A stretch of DNA of 64,000 bases from Shewanella baltica. Its GTDB lineage: Bacteria > Pseudomonadota > Gammaproteobacteria > Enterobacterales > Shewanellaceae. Below the pieces are notes generated by a model, which did no database searches, was not told the origin of the DNA, and was given only the letters and a program-made list of their open reading frames with translations. The stretch spans positions 3,286,001 to 3,350,000 of the forward strand of contig NZ_UGYM01000002.1 in assembly GCF_900456975.1 (NCBI RefSeq). The letters are read 5' to 3'. This document shows, one piece after another, positions 34,980 through 44,707 of the stretch. Within the stretch, counting starts at the first letter, position 1. Each line of letters starts with the position of its first letter. Position numbers and translations under genes: made by a program.

Positions 34980-36284
34980 TTATGCTTTTTCAGAAGCGCC
35001 GACAGCCCTCGATGGTTCGGTAACAGCATTACTCCTGCGGATAAGCCCAGTCATAGTAGAGCCCTGCACTAGAATCGAAAATACGACGACGGCATAGGTC
35101 ATCACTAACAATAACTCCCGCAGCTCCACACCACCAATGGCATCTATGACAATCCCCTCAGGTAAACTCATCGCCATCGCGAGTGCTAATCCTCCCCTTA
35201 AACCACCCCAAATCAGAATCGTCTCTGCATAGGGGTTGTAAGACTTAAACAACCTAAAGCCCAAATAAGGCAATAACACACTCACGGCACGCGCCAATAA
35301 CACCAATGGAATAGCCACAAACATAAACCACCACAATGGCGCTTTAAAAGTGACTAACAAAAGCAGTAAGCCGAGTAGTAGGAAAAGTAATGCATTGAAG
35401 AAAGATTCAATCAGCGACCAAAATGTCAGTAGTTTCACTCGCTCGTGGCGGGCAAAAAACTTAGGCACACTGAAATTACCTATGATGATACCTGCACTCA
35501 CCATAGCTAAAGGCCCAGAAACCCCAAACACTTCCGCCATCACGTATCCCGCGGTTGGGATCAGCAAAGTGACCAACATCAATTGCGTTTCTTCCTCGCA
35601 ATAGCGGAAAAAATGATGCAGCAGAAAACCAAGAACGCCACCATAAATAACCCCGCCTACCGCCTCACGAATAAATAACTCAGAGATATGGATAAACGTC
35701 AGCGGTTCAGTAGAGAAGGCTAATTGCGATATTGCCACAAAAATCACTAACCCTATGCCATCGTTAAATAAAGATTCACCTTCCACTTGGATAGCAATAT
35801 CTTCCGGTGCGCCCATTTTCTTTAAAATAGCCAAAACGGCAATGGGGTCGGTTGGCGAAATTAAGGCGCCAAACAACAAGCAGTGGCTGAGTTGTAGCGG
35901 TAGACCCAACATAGGCGCGACCCAAAATAACAGTACTCCTATGATAAAGGTCGATAATAAAGTGCTGACAAAGGCGAGGATTAAAATCTCCCACTTCTGA
36001 TGCCTCAGTATTTTTAAACGGATCTGCAATGCGCCCGCAAAGAGTAAAAAACCTAACATGCCATTGAGCAGCAAGGCTTGAAAATCGAGCTTCTCTAAGC
36101 CTGAGACAAAATACAAATAGACATGCCCGCCTAAGGCCTTTCCCCCTAGGAGTAATAACAAACTCATGCCTAGGGCGATAGCCGTAATGGCCACAGTTTC
36201 CTGCAGTTTATGGACGCGTGAAGAGACAACTGAAGTGACTAGCGCCAAGGCGCAGAGGATACACAGAATTTGGTAACTGGACAT
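34980..36284 (-). CDS. nhaP: Na+/H+ antiporter, NhaP/CPA1 family
   Basis: A 434-residue inner-membrane cation/proton exchanger with about 12 helices. The CPA1 core motif FGALISPTDPIAVLAILKKMG and the helix-5 EGESLFNDGIGLVIF block with its conserved ND pair are intact. It exports Na+ or K+ in exchange for protons. An AGAGG ribosome-binding site is close to the ATG. A small membrane protein gene lies 43 bases upstream, probably in one transcript. Confidence 0.92.
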   Translation of the reverse strand: MSSYQILCILCALALVTSVVSSRVHKLQETVAITAIALGMSLLLLLGGKALGGHVYLYFVSGLEKLDFQALLLNGMLGFLLFAGALQIRLKILRHQKWEILILAFVSTLLSTFIIGVLLFWVAPMLGLPLQLSHCLLFGALISPTDPIAVLAILKKMGAPEDIAIQVEGESLFNDGIGLVIFVAISQLAFSTEPLTFIHISELFIREAVGGVIYGGVLGFLLHHFFRYCEEETQLMLVTLLIPTAGYVMAEVFGVSGPLAMVSAGIIIGNFSVPKFFARHERVKLLTFWSLIESFFNALLFLLLGLLLLLVTFKAPLWWFMFVAIPLVLLARAVSVLLPYLGFRLFKSYNPYAETILIWGGLRGGLALAMAMSLPEGIVIDAIGGVELRELLLVMTYAVVVFSILVQGSTMTGLIRRSNAVTEPSRAVGASEKA

Positions 36285-36327
36285 AAGAGCCTCTAAAAAT
36301 CATCAATTTAGAGACTCTAGCACAAGT

Positions 36328-36663
36328 TTAGATTTCCAAACCATCCAATAGACTTAACCACCCTTTAATGATCCTGTGGCAAAACCAAATGATCCCAAAG
36401 AGATAAATCGAAAGACTGAGCCAAGTTAACGGCACGCAATAGCCGAGCACTAACAAGCCAAGAAAGGCGACATTAGAATGCCGTTGCCAACGCAAATGCG
36501 ACGCCAATAATGGATTACCATGGGATTGACGTTGGGAAACATTAATGAACAAACTTAGCAGCACGGGAAGTAATAATAAGGGAAAACCCGACATCAAGGC
36601 GTACAACAAATGCCCAAGAGAACGGTCTTCAATTTTTGCGGCATAAGTGGTTGTCATTGTCAT
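36328..36663 (-). CDS. Small membrane protein (DUF4870-like)
   Basis: A 111-residue protein with three hydrophobic segments (FPLLLLPVLLSLFINV, VAFLGLLVLGYCVPLTW, LSIYLFGIIWFCHRIIKGW) and a polar region between the first two (HLRWQRHSN), the layout of small DUF4870-type proteins. GGAG lies seven bases before the ATG at 36663. No enzymatic motif is visible. Co-oriented with nhaP, so a supporting role in ion homeostasis is possible but not shown. Confidence 0.65.
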   Translation of the reverse strand: MTMTTTYAAKIEDRSLGHLLYALMSGFPLLLLPVLLSLFINVSQRQSHGNPLLASHLRWQRHSNVAFLGLLVLGYCVPLTWLSLSIYLFGIIWFCHRIIKGWLSLLDGLEI

Positions 36664-36834
36664 TGAGAGACTCCAGCCAGACTAATGGACTGGGCGCAAA
36701 CATCATACGCCCTTGTCATTAACCTTACGTTCTCACTGAGATAAGCGCAACTAAGGATTAGAAATATTTCCATCCATTTAAGAATAAGCCTGATAAGCCC
36801 TGTGTAACTGTCACTAATTAATTTAATCAGCGCG

Positions 36835-38004
36835 CTAGAGTTTAAGTGTCACATCGGATGTTAACGTTGTAGAGCACGCCAGTACAAAACCCGCGTCAAT
36901 TTCCGCGGCGCTGAGCGTCATCACACTCGTCGATACCGTTTCTCCCGCCAATACTTGGCATTTACAGGCGCCGCACACGCCTGAACGACAGGCAGCAATA
37001 ATCGGTAATCCTTCGGACTCTATTCCCTCAAGTAGACTCTGCCCTTGCATTAGCCTTGTGCTGCGATCGCCAATAGCTAAGTTAAAAGTAGGCAAGATAA
37101 AGGCCCCTTCTTGCGGATTTTCATCTGCTTCTGTAGGCGACTTTGCTTGCATGAGCTGATTACGTGCGGCTTTCTCGGCCGTGGCAAAACTCTCATGGTG
37201 CAACCGATTCATATCAAAGTTGAGTTCGGCCAATAACGCTTTTACCGCCTGCATATAAGTCTCGGGCCCGCAGAGATAAACCGTTCGCTCAGTAACATCA
37301 GGCACTAAAGTTTGCAGCATCTGTGCAGTTAATCGCCCTATATCAAAACTTATCTTTGGGGAGAATAAAAGTGATGCTGCCGCCGACTCCAGCGCATAAC
37401 TGAGCTTAAACGTATTAAAGCGGCTCGCCATCGTCTCCAATGACGATTTAAAAATAATATCAGCGTCTGAACGCGCACTGTGCACAAAGGCAATATCGGC
37501 ATCAATTTGAGTATCAGTTAAATAACGCGACATCGAATACATGGGCGTAATGCCGCAACCGGCACTCAAAAACAAGTATTTCGTCGCGGGGATATCAACT
37601 AAGTTAAATTGACCCATAGGTGGCAGCACTCGCACACGCTGGCCTGGCTGCAAGTGGTCAATAAGATAATTAGACACCAGTCCACCCGCCACACGCTTAA
37701 TCGTCACCATCAAGGAATAGGGTCTCGATGGTGATGACGACAAGGTATAACTGCGGCACACTTGCTCGCCGTTAATATCGAGCACAAAGGTCATAAACTG
37801 GCCGGGCTTATAGTCAAACTTCATCGGCTCGCCCGCCTGAAAACGAAAACTCACCACATCGATAGTTTCATTCCAGCGTTCAACGCACACCAGCTCACTT
37901 AGCCCTGCTCCGATTTGCGCTGGCCCACCGTCTACTGGGTTAACACTTTTGGGTTTATGGAGCGCTTTCGCCCCTGCCATCACACTCAAATTTATCGCAT
38001 TCAT
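36835..38004 (-). CDS. hcr: NADH oxidoreductase for the hybrid cluster protein
   Basis: A 389-residue flavo-iron-sulfur reductase that passes electrons from NADH to Hcp. The ferredoxin-reductase part (about 35-270) shows the FAD motif RSYTLSSSP and the NAD-binding AGCGITPMYSM. The C-terminal plant-type ferredoxin domain has the 2Fe-2S cysteines in CRSGVCGACKCQV and a distal one in LACST. It follows hcp with a 132-base gap holding a strong hairpin. Confidence 0.94.
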   Translation of the reverse strand: MNAINLSVMAGAKALHKPKSVNPVDGGPAQIGAGLSELVCVERWNETIDVVSFRFQAGEPMKFDYKPGQFMTFVLDINGEQVCRSYTLSSSPSRPYSLMVTIKRVAGGLVSNYLIDHLQPGQRVRVLPPMGQFNLVDIPATKYLFLSAGCGITPMYSMSRYLTDTQIDADIAFVHSARSDADIIFKSSLETMASRFNTFKLSYALESAAASLLFSPKISFDIGRLTAQMLQTLVPDVTERTVYLCGPETYMQAVKALLAELNFDMNRLHHESFATAEKAARNQLMQAKSPTEADENPQEGAFILPTFNLAIGDRSTRLMQGQSLLEGIESEGLPIIAACRSGVCGACKCQVLAGETVSTSVMTLSAAEIDAGFVLACSTTLTSDVTLKL

Positions 38005-38024
38005 TACATTTTTACCTGCAACAC

Positions 38025-38068
38025 ACTGCGGTTTTAACCCTCGGAAAATCCGAAATTAAAACCGCAGT
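38025..38068 (-). terminator. Large hairpin between hcp and hcr
   Basis: Thirteen-base stem ACTGCGGTTTTAA / TTAAAACCGCAGT with an 18-base loop that contains a smaller inverted repeat (CGGA...TCCG). No T run follows on the minus strand, so it may act as a partial terminator or mRNA stabiliser lowering hcr relative to hcp. Confidence 0.6.
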
Positions 38069-38136
38069 TAAGCAACCACTCATTGCTGATTTAAGCCACA
38101 ATACTCAGCGGACTTCAGCAATGAGCACCGACTGAT

Positions 38137-39801
38137 TTACGCCACGTTCAACATGGTCTTTAAATCGGCCTCAACTGTGGTGGTATTGCGTAAGCCAAAC
38201 TTCTCTTCCAAAATTTTGGCGAGATTGGCGGTTAAAAATGCAGGTGGTGTCGGGCCCGTGCGAATGTTTTTCACACCGAGTGACAACAGTGTCAGTAACA
38301 CCACAATGGCTTTTTGTTCGAACCAAGAGAGCACTAAACTCAATGGTAATTCATTGATATCACATTCGAATACTTCAGCTAACGCAATCGCTAACTGAAT
38401 CGCAGAATAGGCATCGTTACACTGGCCCACATCGAGCAAGCGTGGGATACCGTTAATATCACCAAATTCGAGCTTATTGAATTTGTACTTACCGCAGCCT
38501 AGCGTCAGGATTATTGAATCCTTAGGTGTGGATTTAGCAAGTTCAGTAAAGTAGCTTCTGTCGGCCTTGTCACCATCGCAGCCGCCGACGAGGAAGAAAT
38601 GCTTAATCGCACCACTTTTTACGTTTTCAACCACAGCTGGCGCTGCCGCCATCAAGGCATTATGGGCAAAACCAATGGTGATAGTGTGGGGGATTTCATC
38701 GTAGATAAAACCCTCTAATGCTAACGCTTTATCAATCACAGCCGAGAAATCATCGCCTTCGATATGCACCACACCAGGCCAACCCACTATGCTACGAGTA
38801 AAGATACGATCGCTATAACTGCCAACATTGGGGTCGATAATACAATTGGACGTCATCACCACAGCGCCAGGGAAATTGGCAAATTCTTGCTGTTGATTCT
38901 GCCAAGCACTGCCGTAATTACCGACAAGGTGCGGGTATTTTTTAAAGGCAGGATACGCCAGTGCGGGCAACATTTCGCCGTGGGTAAACACATTGATGCC
39001 CTTACCGACTGTCTGCTCAAGGATAAGCTCTAAATCCTTCATATCATGACCAGAAACTAAAATTGCCTTGCCCTTAACGGGCTTAGTATTCACCACCGTT
39101 GGCTCTGGATGACCAAAGGCCTGAGTTTCACCCGCATCCAACATGGCCATTATGCGGTAGTTCAACTGACCAATATCCATCGCCGTGGTAAATAGTTTAT
39201 CGCCATCGACACTCGGCTCACCTAAGAAAGACATGATTTCATGGAAGCGCCCTGCAACATCGGCATCAGTCTGTCCCAGCACGCGAGCATGTTCCATATA
39301 AGCAGCCGCGCCCTTAAGGCCATATAAACACAATAGTCTTAGCCCCATGATGTCTTCATGAACGTCATGCTTATCTTTATTCAGCAGTGCAATCGGCGCC
39401 TGCGCTAGCATTTCAATCTTACTGGTCCCCAGCATTAACTGAGCGACTTGCGGCACTTGCTCAACGGCAATACCCGCTTGTTCACAAGCCGCTTCGTAAG
39501 AAGCTTTTAACTGAGCACGATAATGAGCCGCCTGCTGGGTATAGGCAATAATGCGCTCGTCATCGAAATTTACGTTGGTGAGGGTCGCGAAAAAGGCTTT
39601 AGGCACAAAACTATCAATTTCAGCATCGATAATGCCCAGCTCGCGGGCTTTAACCGCATACACAGACACGCCTTGCAGCATATAAATCAACAAATCTTGC
39701 AGATCAGACGTTGCCGCCAACTTGCCGCACATACCTTGGGAATAACTACAACCATTGCCAGCGGGTGTACGAATGGTTTGCTCACACTGAATACAGAACA
39801 T
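38137..39801 (-). CDS. hcp: Hybrid cluster protein (hydroxylamine/NO reductase)
   Basis: A 554-residue cytoplasmic iron-sulfur-oxygen protein that reduces NO or hydroxylamine under nitrosative stress. The N-terminal cluster ligands follow the class II spacing C3-x2-C6-x11-C18-x6-C25 of facultative anaerobes. Hybrid-cluster ligands are present, including SGHDMKDLE and the late Cys-containing motifs CGCGK-like [11 protein letters not shown] and [11 protein letters not shown]. Upstream palindromes suggest control by a nitrosative-stress regulator. Confidence 0.96.
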   Translation of the reverse strand: MFCIQCEQTIRTPAGNGCSYSQGMCGKLAATSDLQDLLIYMLQGVSVYAVKARELGIIDAEIDSFVPKAFFATLTNVNFDDERIIAYTQQAAHYRAQLKASYEAACEQAGIAVEQVPQVAQLMLGTSKIEMLAQAPIALLNKDKHDVHEDIMGLRLLCLYGLKGAAAYMEHARVLGQTDADVAGRFHEIMSFLGEPSVDGDKLFTTAMDIGQLNYRIMAMLDAGETQAFGHPEPTVVNTKPVKGKAILVSGHDMKDLELILEQTVGKGINVFTHGEMLPALAYPAFKKYPHLVGNYGSAWQNQQQEFANFPGAVVMTSNCIIDPNVGSYSDRIFTRSIVGWPGVVHIEGDDFSAVIDKALALEGFIYDEIPHTITIGFAHNALMAAAPAVVENVKSGAIKHFFLVGGCDGDKADRSYFTELAKSTPKDSIILTLGCGKYKFNKLEFGDINGIPRLLDVGQCNDAYSAIQLAIALAEVFECDINELPLSLVLSWFEQKAIVVLLTLLSLGVKNIRTGPTPPAFLTANLAKILEEKFGLRNTTTVEADLKTMLNVA

Positions 39802-39823
39802 GGATAGACTCCTAATTTAAATT

Positions 39824-39842
39824 CATGCTTTATTTTTGCATG
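39824..39842. promoter_or_regulatory. Candidate NsrR operator upstream of hcp
   Basis: An inverted repeat, ATGCTTTATTTTTGCAT, has its half-sites separated as in the 17-base NsrR motif of gamma-proteobacteria (ATGY...RCAT). It is located 24 bases upstream of the hcp start codon. The half-sites match; the central A/T bases agree less well. Confidence 0.5.
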
Positions 39843-39915
39843 TTTAAAACTAGTCTACCTAAACACACCATAAGCGACAGTCATTTTTAGAATGAGATGC
39901 TAAATATTAGAGAAA

Positions 39916-39932
39916 GATCACTTTAAGTGATC
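39916..39932. promoter_or_regulatory. Palindrome upstream of hcp, unknown regulator
   Basis: Perfect 17-base palindrome GATCACTTTAAGTGATC about 115 bases before hcp. Orientation is opposite to CRP half-sites and the spacing does not fit FNR, so the regulator is not identified. Confidence 0.45.
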
Positions 39933-39967
39933 GCGAATATAAGCAATCAAACCTGCCAAAATTTCAT

Positions 39968-39997
39968 AAAAAAACGCCCATCAATGATGGGCGTTTT
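39968..39997 (-). terminator. tyrA terminator
   Basis: Stem AAAACGCCCATC / GATGGGCGTTTT with an AAT loop and a T run on the minus strand, about 20 bases after the tyrA stop. Confidence 0.87.
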
Positions 39998-40017
39998 AAA
40001 GAATAACTTGTTATTTA

Positions 40018-41169
40018 TTAATTGGTTTTCATATCATTTACCGATTGCAGCATAATACGACTTTCACGCTGAAATTGGGGAGCAAAATCCCCAAACCATT
40101 TAGCGACGGTTTGGAACTGCTTAATAAACTCGTCCCTGTCACCGCGTTTTAGCAGCTCCAACGCTTCACGGTAGTTATCTAAGTAATCGCCGATTGCATG
40201 TTGGCTATCTTGCTGGGCAAAAATAATATCGGCGTAAAGCTCTGGGCTTTGAGCGAATAATCGCCCTACCATAGCCAATTCTAAGCGGTAAATCGGCGAG
40301 CTAAATTGCAGTAAAGTATCAATATCTGCCTCTTCCTTGCACAGATTCAAACCATACACAAAGGTCGAAAAGTGACGCATTGCCTGCACTAACTGCATCG
40401 CACTGTCGTGACGTTCAGGCTCTGCTTCGACAATCCGCGCGCCCCATATTGCGATCTGCTCGAGTAACCATTGGTATTTATCAGGCTCACGACCGTGGCA
40501 CACCACCACGACTTGTTTCGCCAGACTGCCCACATCGGGACCAAACATAGGATGGAAACCGACGACAGGACCAGAATGCGCCTCAAGCATGGCTTTAACC
40601 GGCTCTGTCTTGATGGAGGTCAAATCCGCCAGAATACAGTCGGCTGGTAATTGGGTCAGCTTTTCGCGAATAAGCTCGCAAGTAATCGCAATCGGCACAG
40701 TCACTAACACCATGCCCGCATCGGCAAATAGGCTATCTGCTTGCTGCCAATCATCTTTATCGAGCAGATTCACTTGGTAGCCAGATAAGGTCAGCATTTG
40801 TGAAAACAGTCCACCGAGTTGCCCTTTACCGCCGACAATCACCACTGAGCCGAGATCTTTTTTAACTTGCTTAAAGCCTACATCTTTTTCATTGAGATAA
40901 GACTCGCGCATCAAGCGGCGTAAAATATCCTCAATTAATTGCGGTGCAATCCCCATGCTTTTCGCTTCTTCGCGGCGTTTAGCGAGCATGGCGGCTTCAC
41001 GCTGCGGTGCATAAATCGGTAAACCGGCGCCGTGTTTCACTGTGCCCACTTGCGCCACGAGATCTAAGCGCTTACGCAGTAAATGCAATAATTGCTGATC
41101 GACACCATCAATCAGGCCGCGAAGATGTTCTAATTCGGCCGTTGTTTTTTCATTCATACCTGAGTCCAT
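40018..41169 (-). CDS. tyrA: Bifunctional chorismate mutase / prephenate dehydrogenase
   Basis: Makes 4-hydroxyphenylpyruvate, the tyrosine precursor; 383 residues. The AroQ chorismate mutase lies at about 8-95 ([26 protein letters not shown]). The prephenate dehydrogenase domain has the NAD motif [18 protein letters not shown] and the [12 protein letters not shown] block. An internal ATG at 41157 is also possible; the ribosome-binding sites do not clearly decide. The start lies 15 bases after the aroF stop, so the two form an aroF-tyrA operon. Confidence 0.96.
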   Translation of the reverse strand: MDSGMNEKTTAELEHLRGLIDGVDQQLLHLLRKRLDLVAQVGTVKHGAGLPIYAPQREAAMLAKRREEAKSMGIAPQLIEDILRRLMRESYLNEKDVGFKQVKKDLGSVVIVGGKGQLGGLFSQMLTLSGYQVNLLDKDDWQQADSLFADAGMVLVTVPIAITCELIREKLTQLPADCILADLTSIKTEPVKAMLEAHSGPVVGFHPMFGPDVGSLAKQVVVVCHGREPDKYQWLLEQIAIWGARIVEAEPERHDSAMQLVQAMRHFSTFVYGLNLCKEEADIDTLLQFSSPIYRLELAMVGRLFAQSPELYADIIFAQQDSQHAIGDYLDNYREALELLKRGDRDEFIKQFQTVAKWFGDFAPQFQRESRIMLQSVNDMKTN

Positions 41170-41184
41170 TAAGCTGTCGCCAAT

Positions 41185-42276
41185 TTAAGCGTTAGCAACT
41201 TTAAGCATATCGAAGCGTGCCGGGAGTATTGAAGATAACTTCACCGCGCCGTCACGTAAAATGGTTTCTGTTTTTTCCCAGTTAATACAGGAATCTGTCA
41301 CAGATACACCGTAAGCTAGCTCGCTTAATGGCTTATCGCAGCTTTGATTGCCTTCATTTAAGTGGCTTTCAAGCATAACGCCGATGATCGATTTATTGCC
41401 GTTATAAATCTGCTCGAACACATCTTCACACACAGGCTTTTGGCGGCTGTAGTCTTTGGATGAATTGCCATGGCTGCAATCGATGATCAAACGTGCATTG
41501 AGTTTGGCTTTGTGAAGCTGTGCCTCACATTCTGCCACGCTTGCGGCATCGTAGTTTGGTGATGCACCGCCACGTAAAATCACATGACCATCGGGATTGC
41601 CCGCAGTTTGTAATAAGGCGACTTGGCCCTGTTGGTTAATGCCCATAAATCTGTGACTGCTGGCCGCTGACTTTAGCGCATTAATCGCCACATCGAGCTT
41701 ACCATCGGTGCCATTTTTAAAGCCAACTGGCATAGAAAGACCCGATGCCATTTCCCTATGGGTTTGCGATTCAGTGGTGCGGGCACCGATGGCCGACCAA
41801 GTCACTAGCTCAGAAATGTACTGAGGGCTGATAGGATCAAGCGCTTCAGTGGCGACTGGTAGCCCTAATTCGGCCAACCAAATCATCAGCTCACGGGCCA
41901 TTTTCAGACCTTTTTCGACATCGAAGGATTCATCCATATCGGGATCGTTGATCATGCCTTTCCAACCGACCGTAGTACGCGGCTTTTCAAAGTACACTCG
42001 CATTAAGATGTAAAACTCATCACTGAGTTCATCGTGCAAGGTTTTAAGCCTTAAAGCGTATTCCTTAGCGGCGGCGATATCATGGATGGAGCAAGGCCCG
42101 GTGACGATCAATACTCGATTGTCGCGCTTATGGACAATATCAGCCACGGTTTTGCGGGCATTGAGGATATAACGATAAGCATGCTCAGAGAGTGGCAAGG
42201 CATTTTTAAGCTCTTGCGGTGTGATTAAGACTTTTTCTGAACTGATGTGTACGTTGTTAATCGTATCTTGTTGCAT
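41185..42276 (-). CDS. aroF: 3-deoxy-7-phosphoheptulonate (DAHP) synthase, Tyr-type
   Basis: First step of aromatic amino-acid synthesis: joins phosphoenolpyruvate and erythrose 4-phosphate. The 363-residue class I-alpha enzyme shows VTGPCSIHD, KPRTTVGWKG, IGARTTESQTHRE and the metal-binding IIDCSHGNSSKD. AGGTGG five bases before the ATG at 42276 favours it over a GTG nine bases upstream. Its position before tyrA corresponds to the Tyr-regulated isozyme of E. coli. A palindrome upstream may be an operator. Confidence 0.96.
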   Translation of the reverse strand: MQQDTINNVHISSEKVLITPQELKNALPLSEHAYRYILNARKTVADIVHKRDNRVLIVTGPCSIHDIAAAKEYALRLKTLHDELSDEFYILMRVYFEKPRTTVGWKGMINDPDMDESFDVEKGLKMARELMIWLAELGLPVATEALDPISPQYISELVTWSAIGARTTESQTHREMASGLSMPVGFKNGTDGKLDVAINALKSAASSHRFMGINQQGQVALLQTAGNPDGHVILRGGASPNYDAASVAECEAQLHKAKLNARLIIDCSHGNSSKDYSRQKPVCEDVFEQIYNGNKSIIGVMLESHLNEGNQSCDKPLSELAYGVSVTDSCINWEKTETILRDGAVKLSSILPARFDMLKVANA

Positions 42277-42386
42277 GCTTACCACCTAAGACTTAGTGTT
42301 TAACCCAGTTGTCGAAGCAGGACTTCAAGTCAGCTTGGGCATTCATTTCGGAAGAAAAATAGCGTAAATCTATCGTAATGTACTTT

Positions 42387-42406
42387 TGTAATGCTACACC
42401 ATTACA
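42387..42406. promoter_or_regulatory. Inverted repeat upstream of aroF, possible TyrR-type operator
   Basis: TGTAATGCTACACCATTACA is a palindrome with TGTAAT / ATTACA arms about 110 bases upstream of aroF. Its arms resemble TyrR half-sites (TGTAAA), but the spacer is two bases longer than the usual N6. Confidence 0.35.
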
Positions 42407-42473
42407 ACTAGGCGACCACTATGCCTGTTCATTCTCTTTAGATCAAGTATAAATACTCAAAAAACAGCAACAA

Positions 42474-42496
42474 AAAACCGCCACTAGGGCGGTTTT
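42474..42496 (-). terminator. rplS operon terminator
   Basis: Stem AAAACCGCC / GGCGGTTTT with a five-base loop and T run on the minus strand, about 40 bases after the rplS stop codon. Confidence 0.88.
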
Positions 42497-42536
42497 CTGT
42501 GCGAACACTACGTCTTGTTTTCTGTAGCGGTAACTA

Positions 42537-42890
42537 TTACTTAGTTGCCAGCTTCTCACGGATACGTGCAGATTTACCTGAACGATCACGCAGATAGTAC
42601 AGTTTGGCGCGACGAACGCGACCACGACGCTTAACTTCAATGCTAGCGATCAGTGGGCTGTGCGTTTGGAAAGCACGCTCAACACCTTCGCCATTAGAGA
42701 TTTTACGTACTGTGAATGCAGAGTGCAGACCACGGTTACGCTTAGCAATTACAACGCCTTCAAAAGCCTGTAAACGCTCTTTATCGCCTTCTTTAACACG
42801 AACCTGAACTACTACTGTATCACCAGCACCAAACGCAGGTACGTCTTGTTTCATTTGCTCATCGTTGAGCATTTTAATGATGTTGTTCAT
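42537..42890 (-). CDS. rplS: 50S ribosomal protein L19
   Basis: A 117-residue protein at the 30S-50S interface. Family blocks are clear: [42 protein letters not shown] and the basic [16 protein letters not shown]. It is the last gene of rpsP-rimM-trmD-rplS, 34 bases after trmD. Confidence 0.98.
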
Positions 42891-42924
42891 AACTTACTCC
42901 GTTCTAGAATTAACTGAGCTACGA

Positions 42925-43671
42925 CTAAGCATGCTTGTTCATTGCTTCAACGAACTGCGCTAATAGAGTCGTTTGTTCGTCAGTCAGAGCTAGATTTTGC
43001 AATAATTCTGGCCGTCTCAGTAAAGTCCTACCAAGGCTTTGCTGTAAACGCCAGAGTCTAATTTGTTCGTGGTTGCCACTTAGCAGCACTGCCGGTACGT
43101 CAACACCATCAAGGCTTTCAGGGCGAGTGTAATGTGGACAATCCAGTAAACCGTCGGAGAAAGAATCTTGCTCCGCCGAAGCTTGTTTTCCTAGTACGCC
43201 AGGAACCAATCTCGATACTGAATCTATCAGGGTCATCGCCGGTAATTCGCCGCCCGAAAGCACGTAATCTCCTATCGACCACTCTTCATCCACTTCCGTT
43301 TGAATGATGCGTTCATCAATACCTTCGTATCGACCACAGACCAAAATCAAACGTGATGATTGAGCCAACTCAGTGACGCCTTGCTGATCCAGCTTGCGTC
43401 CTTGAGGTGACAAGTAAATCACCTTCGCACCTTCACCCGCTGCGGCTTTCGCTGCATGAATGGCATCGCGCAAGGGTTGCACCATCATCAACATTCCGGG
43501 ACCACCGCCGTAAGGCCTGTCATCTACCGTATTATGTCTATCATGGGTGAAATCACGGGGATTCCACGTGTGCAACTCAAGCAGGCCGTTTTTCACGGCT
43601 CGACCCGTAACTCCAAAGTCTGTCACGGCACGGAACATCTCTGGGAACAGGGTTATTACCCCTAACCACAT
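42925..43671 (-). CDS. trmD: tRNA (guanine-N1)-methyltransferase
   Basis: Methylates G37 of tRNAs and prevents +1 frameshifting; 248 residues. The SPOUT trefoil-knot motifs are visible, including [33 protein letters not shown] and [17 protein letters not shown]. It follows rimM by 15 bases in the operon. Confidence 0.98.
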   Translation of the reverse strand: MWLGVITLFPEMFRAVTDFGVTGRAVKNGLLELHTWNPRDFTHDRHNTVDDRPYGGGPGMLMMVQPLRDAIHAAKAAAGEGAKVIYLSPQGRKLDQQGVTELAQSSRLILVCGRYEGIDERIIQTEVDEEWSIGDYVLSGGELPAMTLIDSVSRLVPGVLGKQASAEQDSFSDGLLDCPHYTRPESLDGVDVPAVLLSGNHEQIRLWRLQQSLGRTLLRRPELLQNLALTDEQTTLLAQFVEAMNKHA

Positions 43672-43686
43672 CTGTTGTACCTCGAC

Positions 43687-44217
43687 TTAGAAGTCAGGAT
43701 CCCAATCCACTAAAATCTGTTTACCTTGCAGGTCCACCGTTTTGATGAACTGCTCAGGGACAAAGGGGATCATACGTTCCACTTTGCCGAAACTATCTTT
43801 AGCGTTGGCTTTAACGAGTAATACATCGTTCGATCCTGTTTCCACGATCTGATCGACAATTCCCATGTTATAGCCAGTTGTATTGACCACTTCGCAACCG
43901 ATGAGATCACGCCAGTAGAATTCATCTGCTGGCAAATCGTTCATCTGTTCCGGCAAAATCGCAATCTCACAATTTGTGAGCATTTGCGCTTGCTCCCGTG
44001 TTTCTACGCCATCAAGTAAGGCAACAACGGCCTTGCCTTGATAACGCCACTGGGTGACCTTTATTTCGCGCCACTCACCATTTTCTTTAATAAGCCAAGG
44101 CGAGTAGTCAAAGATACCTTCAACAGAATCGGTATAGGCGGTGATTTTCAGCCAACCTTTAATGCCATGACAGGAGCCTAATTTCCCCAGTACGACTGGC
44201 TGTTGGTTACTGCTCAT
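43687..44217 (-). CDS. rimM: Ribosome maturation factor RimM
   Basis: Assists 30S assembly near S19; 176 residues. N-terminal RimM domain ([21 protein letters not shown]) and PRC-barrel domain ([42 protein letters not shown]). The ATG at 44217 is chosen over a TTG at 44220 that adds one residue. Confidence 0.97.
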   Translation of the reverse strand: MSSNQQPVVLGKLGSCHGIKGWLKITAYTDSVEGIFDYSPWLIKENGEWREIKVTQWRYQGKAVVALLDGVETREQAQMLTNCEIAILPEQMNDLPADEFYWRDLIGCEVVNTTGYNMGIVDQIVETGSNDVLLVKANAKDSFGKVERMIPFVPEQFIKTVDLQGKQILVDWDPDF

Positions 44218-44237
44218 CAATCTATACCTTAACGCTA

Positions 44238-44489
44238 TTAAGCAGTTGCTTTACGAGCGTCTTTGATCAATTTTGCTACGCGTTCTGTAGCAGCTGCACC
44301 GTTAGAAACCCAGTGCTCAACGCGAGCTAGGTCTAAACGTAATGTTTCTTCTTGGCCACGGGCCAATGGGTTGAAGAAACCTACACGCTCAATGAAACGA
44401 CCGTCACGAGCGTTACGGCTATCAGCAACAACGATGTTGTAAAATGGACGCTTTTTTGCGCCGCCACGAGCTAAACGAATGGTAACCAT
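44238..44489 (-). CDS. rpsP: 30S ribosomal protein S16
   Basis: An 83-residue protein with the invariant N-terminus [20 protein letters not shown] and the [14 protein letters not shown] block. It is first in the rpsP-rimM-trmD-rplS operon; its promoter is probably in the 218-base gap to ffh. Confidence 0.98.
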   Translation of the reverse strand: MVTIRLARGGAKKRPFYNIVVADSRNARDGRFIERVGFFNPLARGQEETLRLDLARVEHWVSNGAAATERVAKLIKDARKATA

Positions 44490-44707
44490 GCGTTTTCAAT
44501 CCTCTAATGATTTGCTTTGAAGCAAAAATAAAAACTGGAACCCCGTGTTCGCGAAGAGTCCCAGATAGAAAGCCGGAAGATTTTACCTGAGTTTCCAACT
44601 AATGCAACCAAAGATGGCGATTATTACGCCTGCGTCCTTCGTTAGCGGTTCATTGTTACCAGAGTCAACCGACTGATAAAGTGCTAGGTTTAACTAAAAA
44701 TGTCCGA

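Noticed and set aside
42387..42406. A confident TyrR box upstream of aroF
   Set aside because: The arms resemble TyrR half-sites but the spacer is eight bases rather than six, so it is listed only as a weak candidate.
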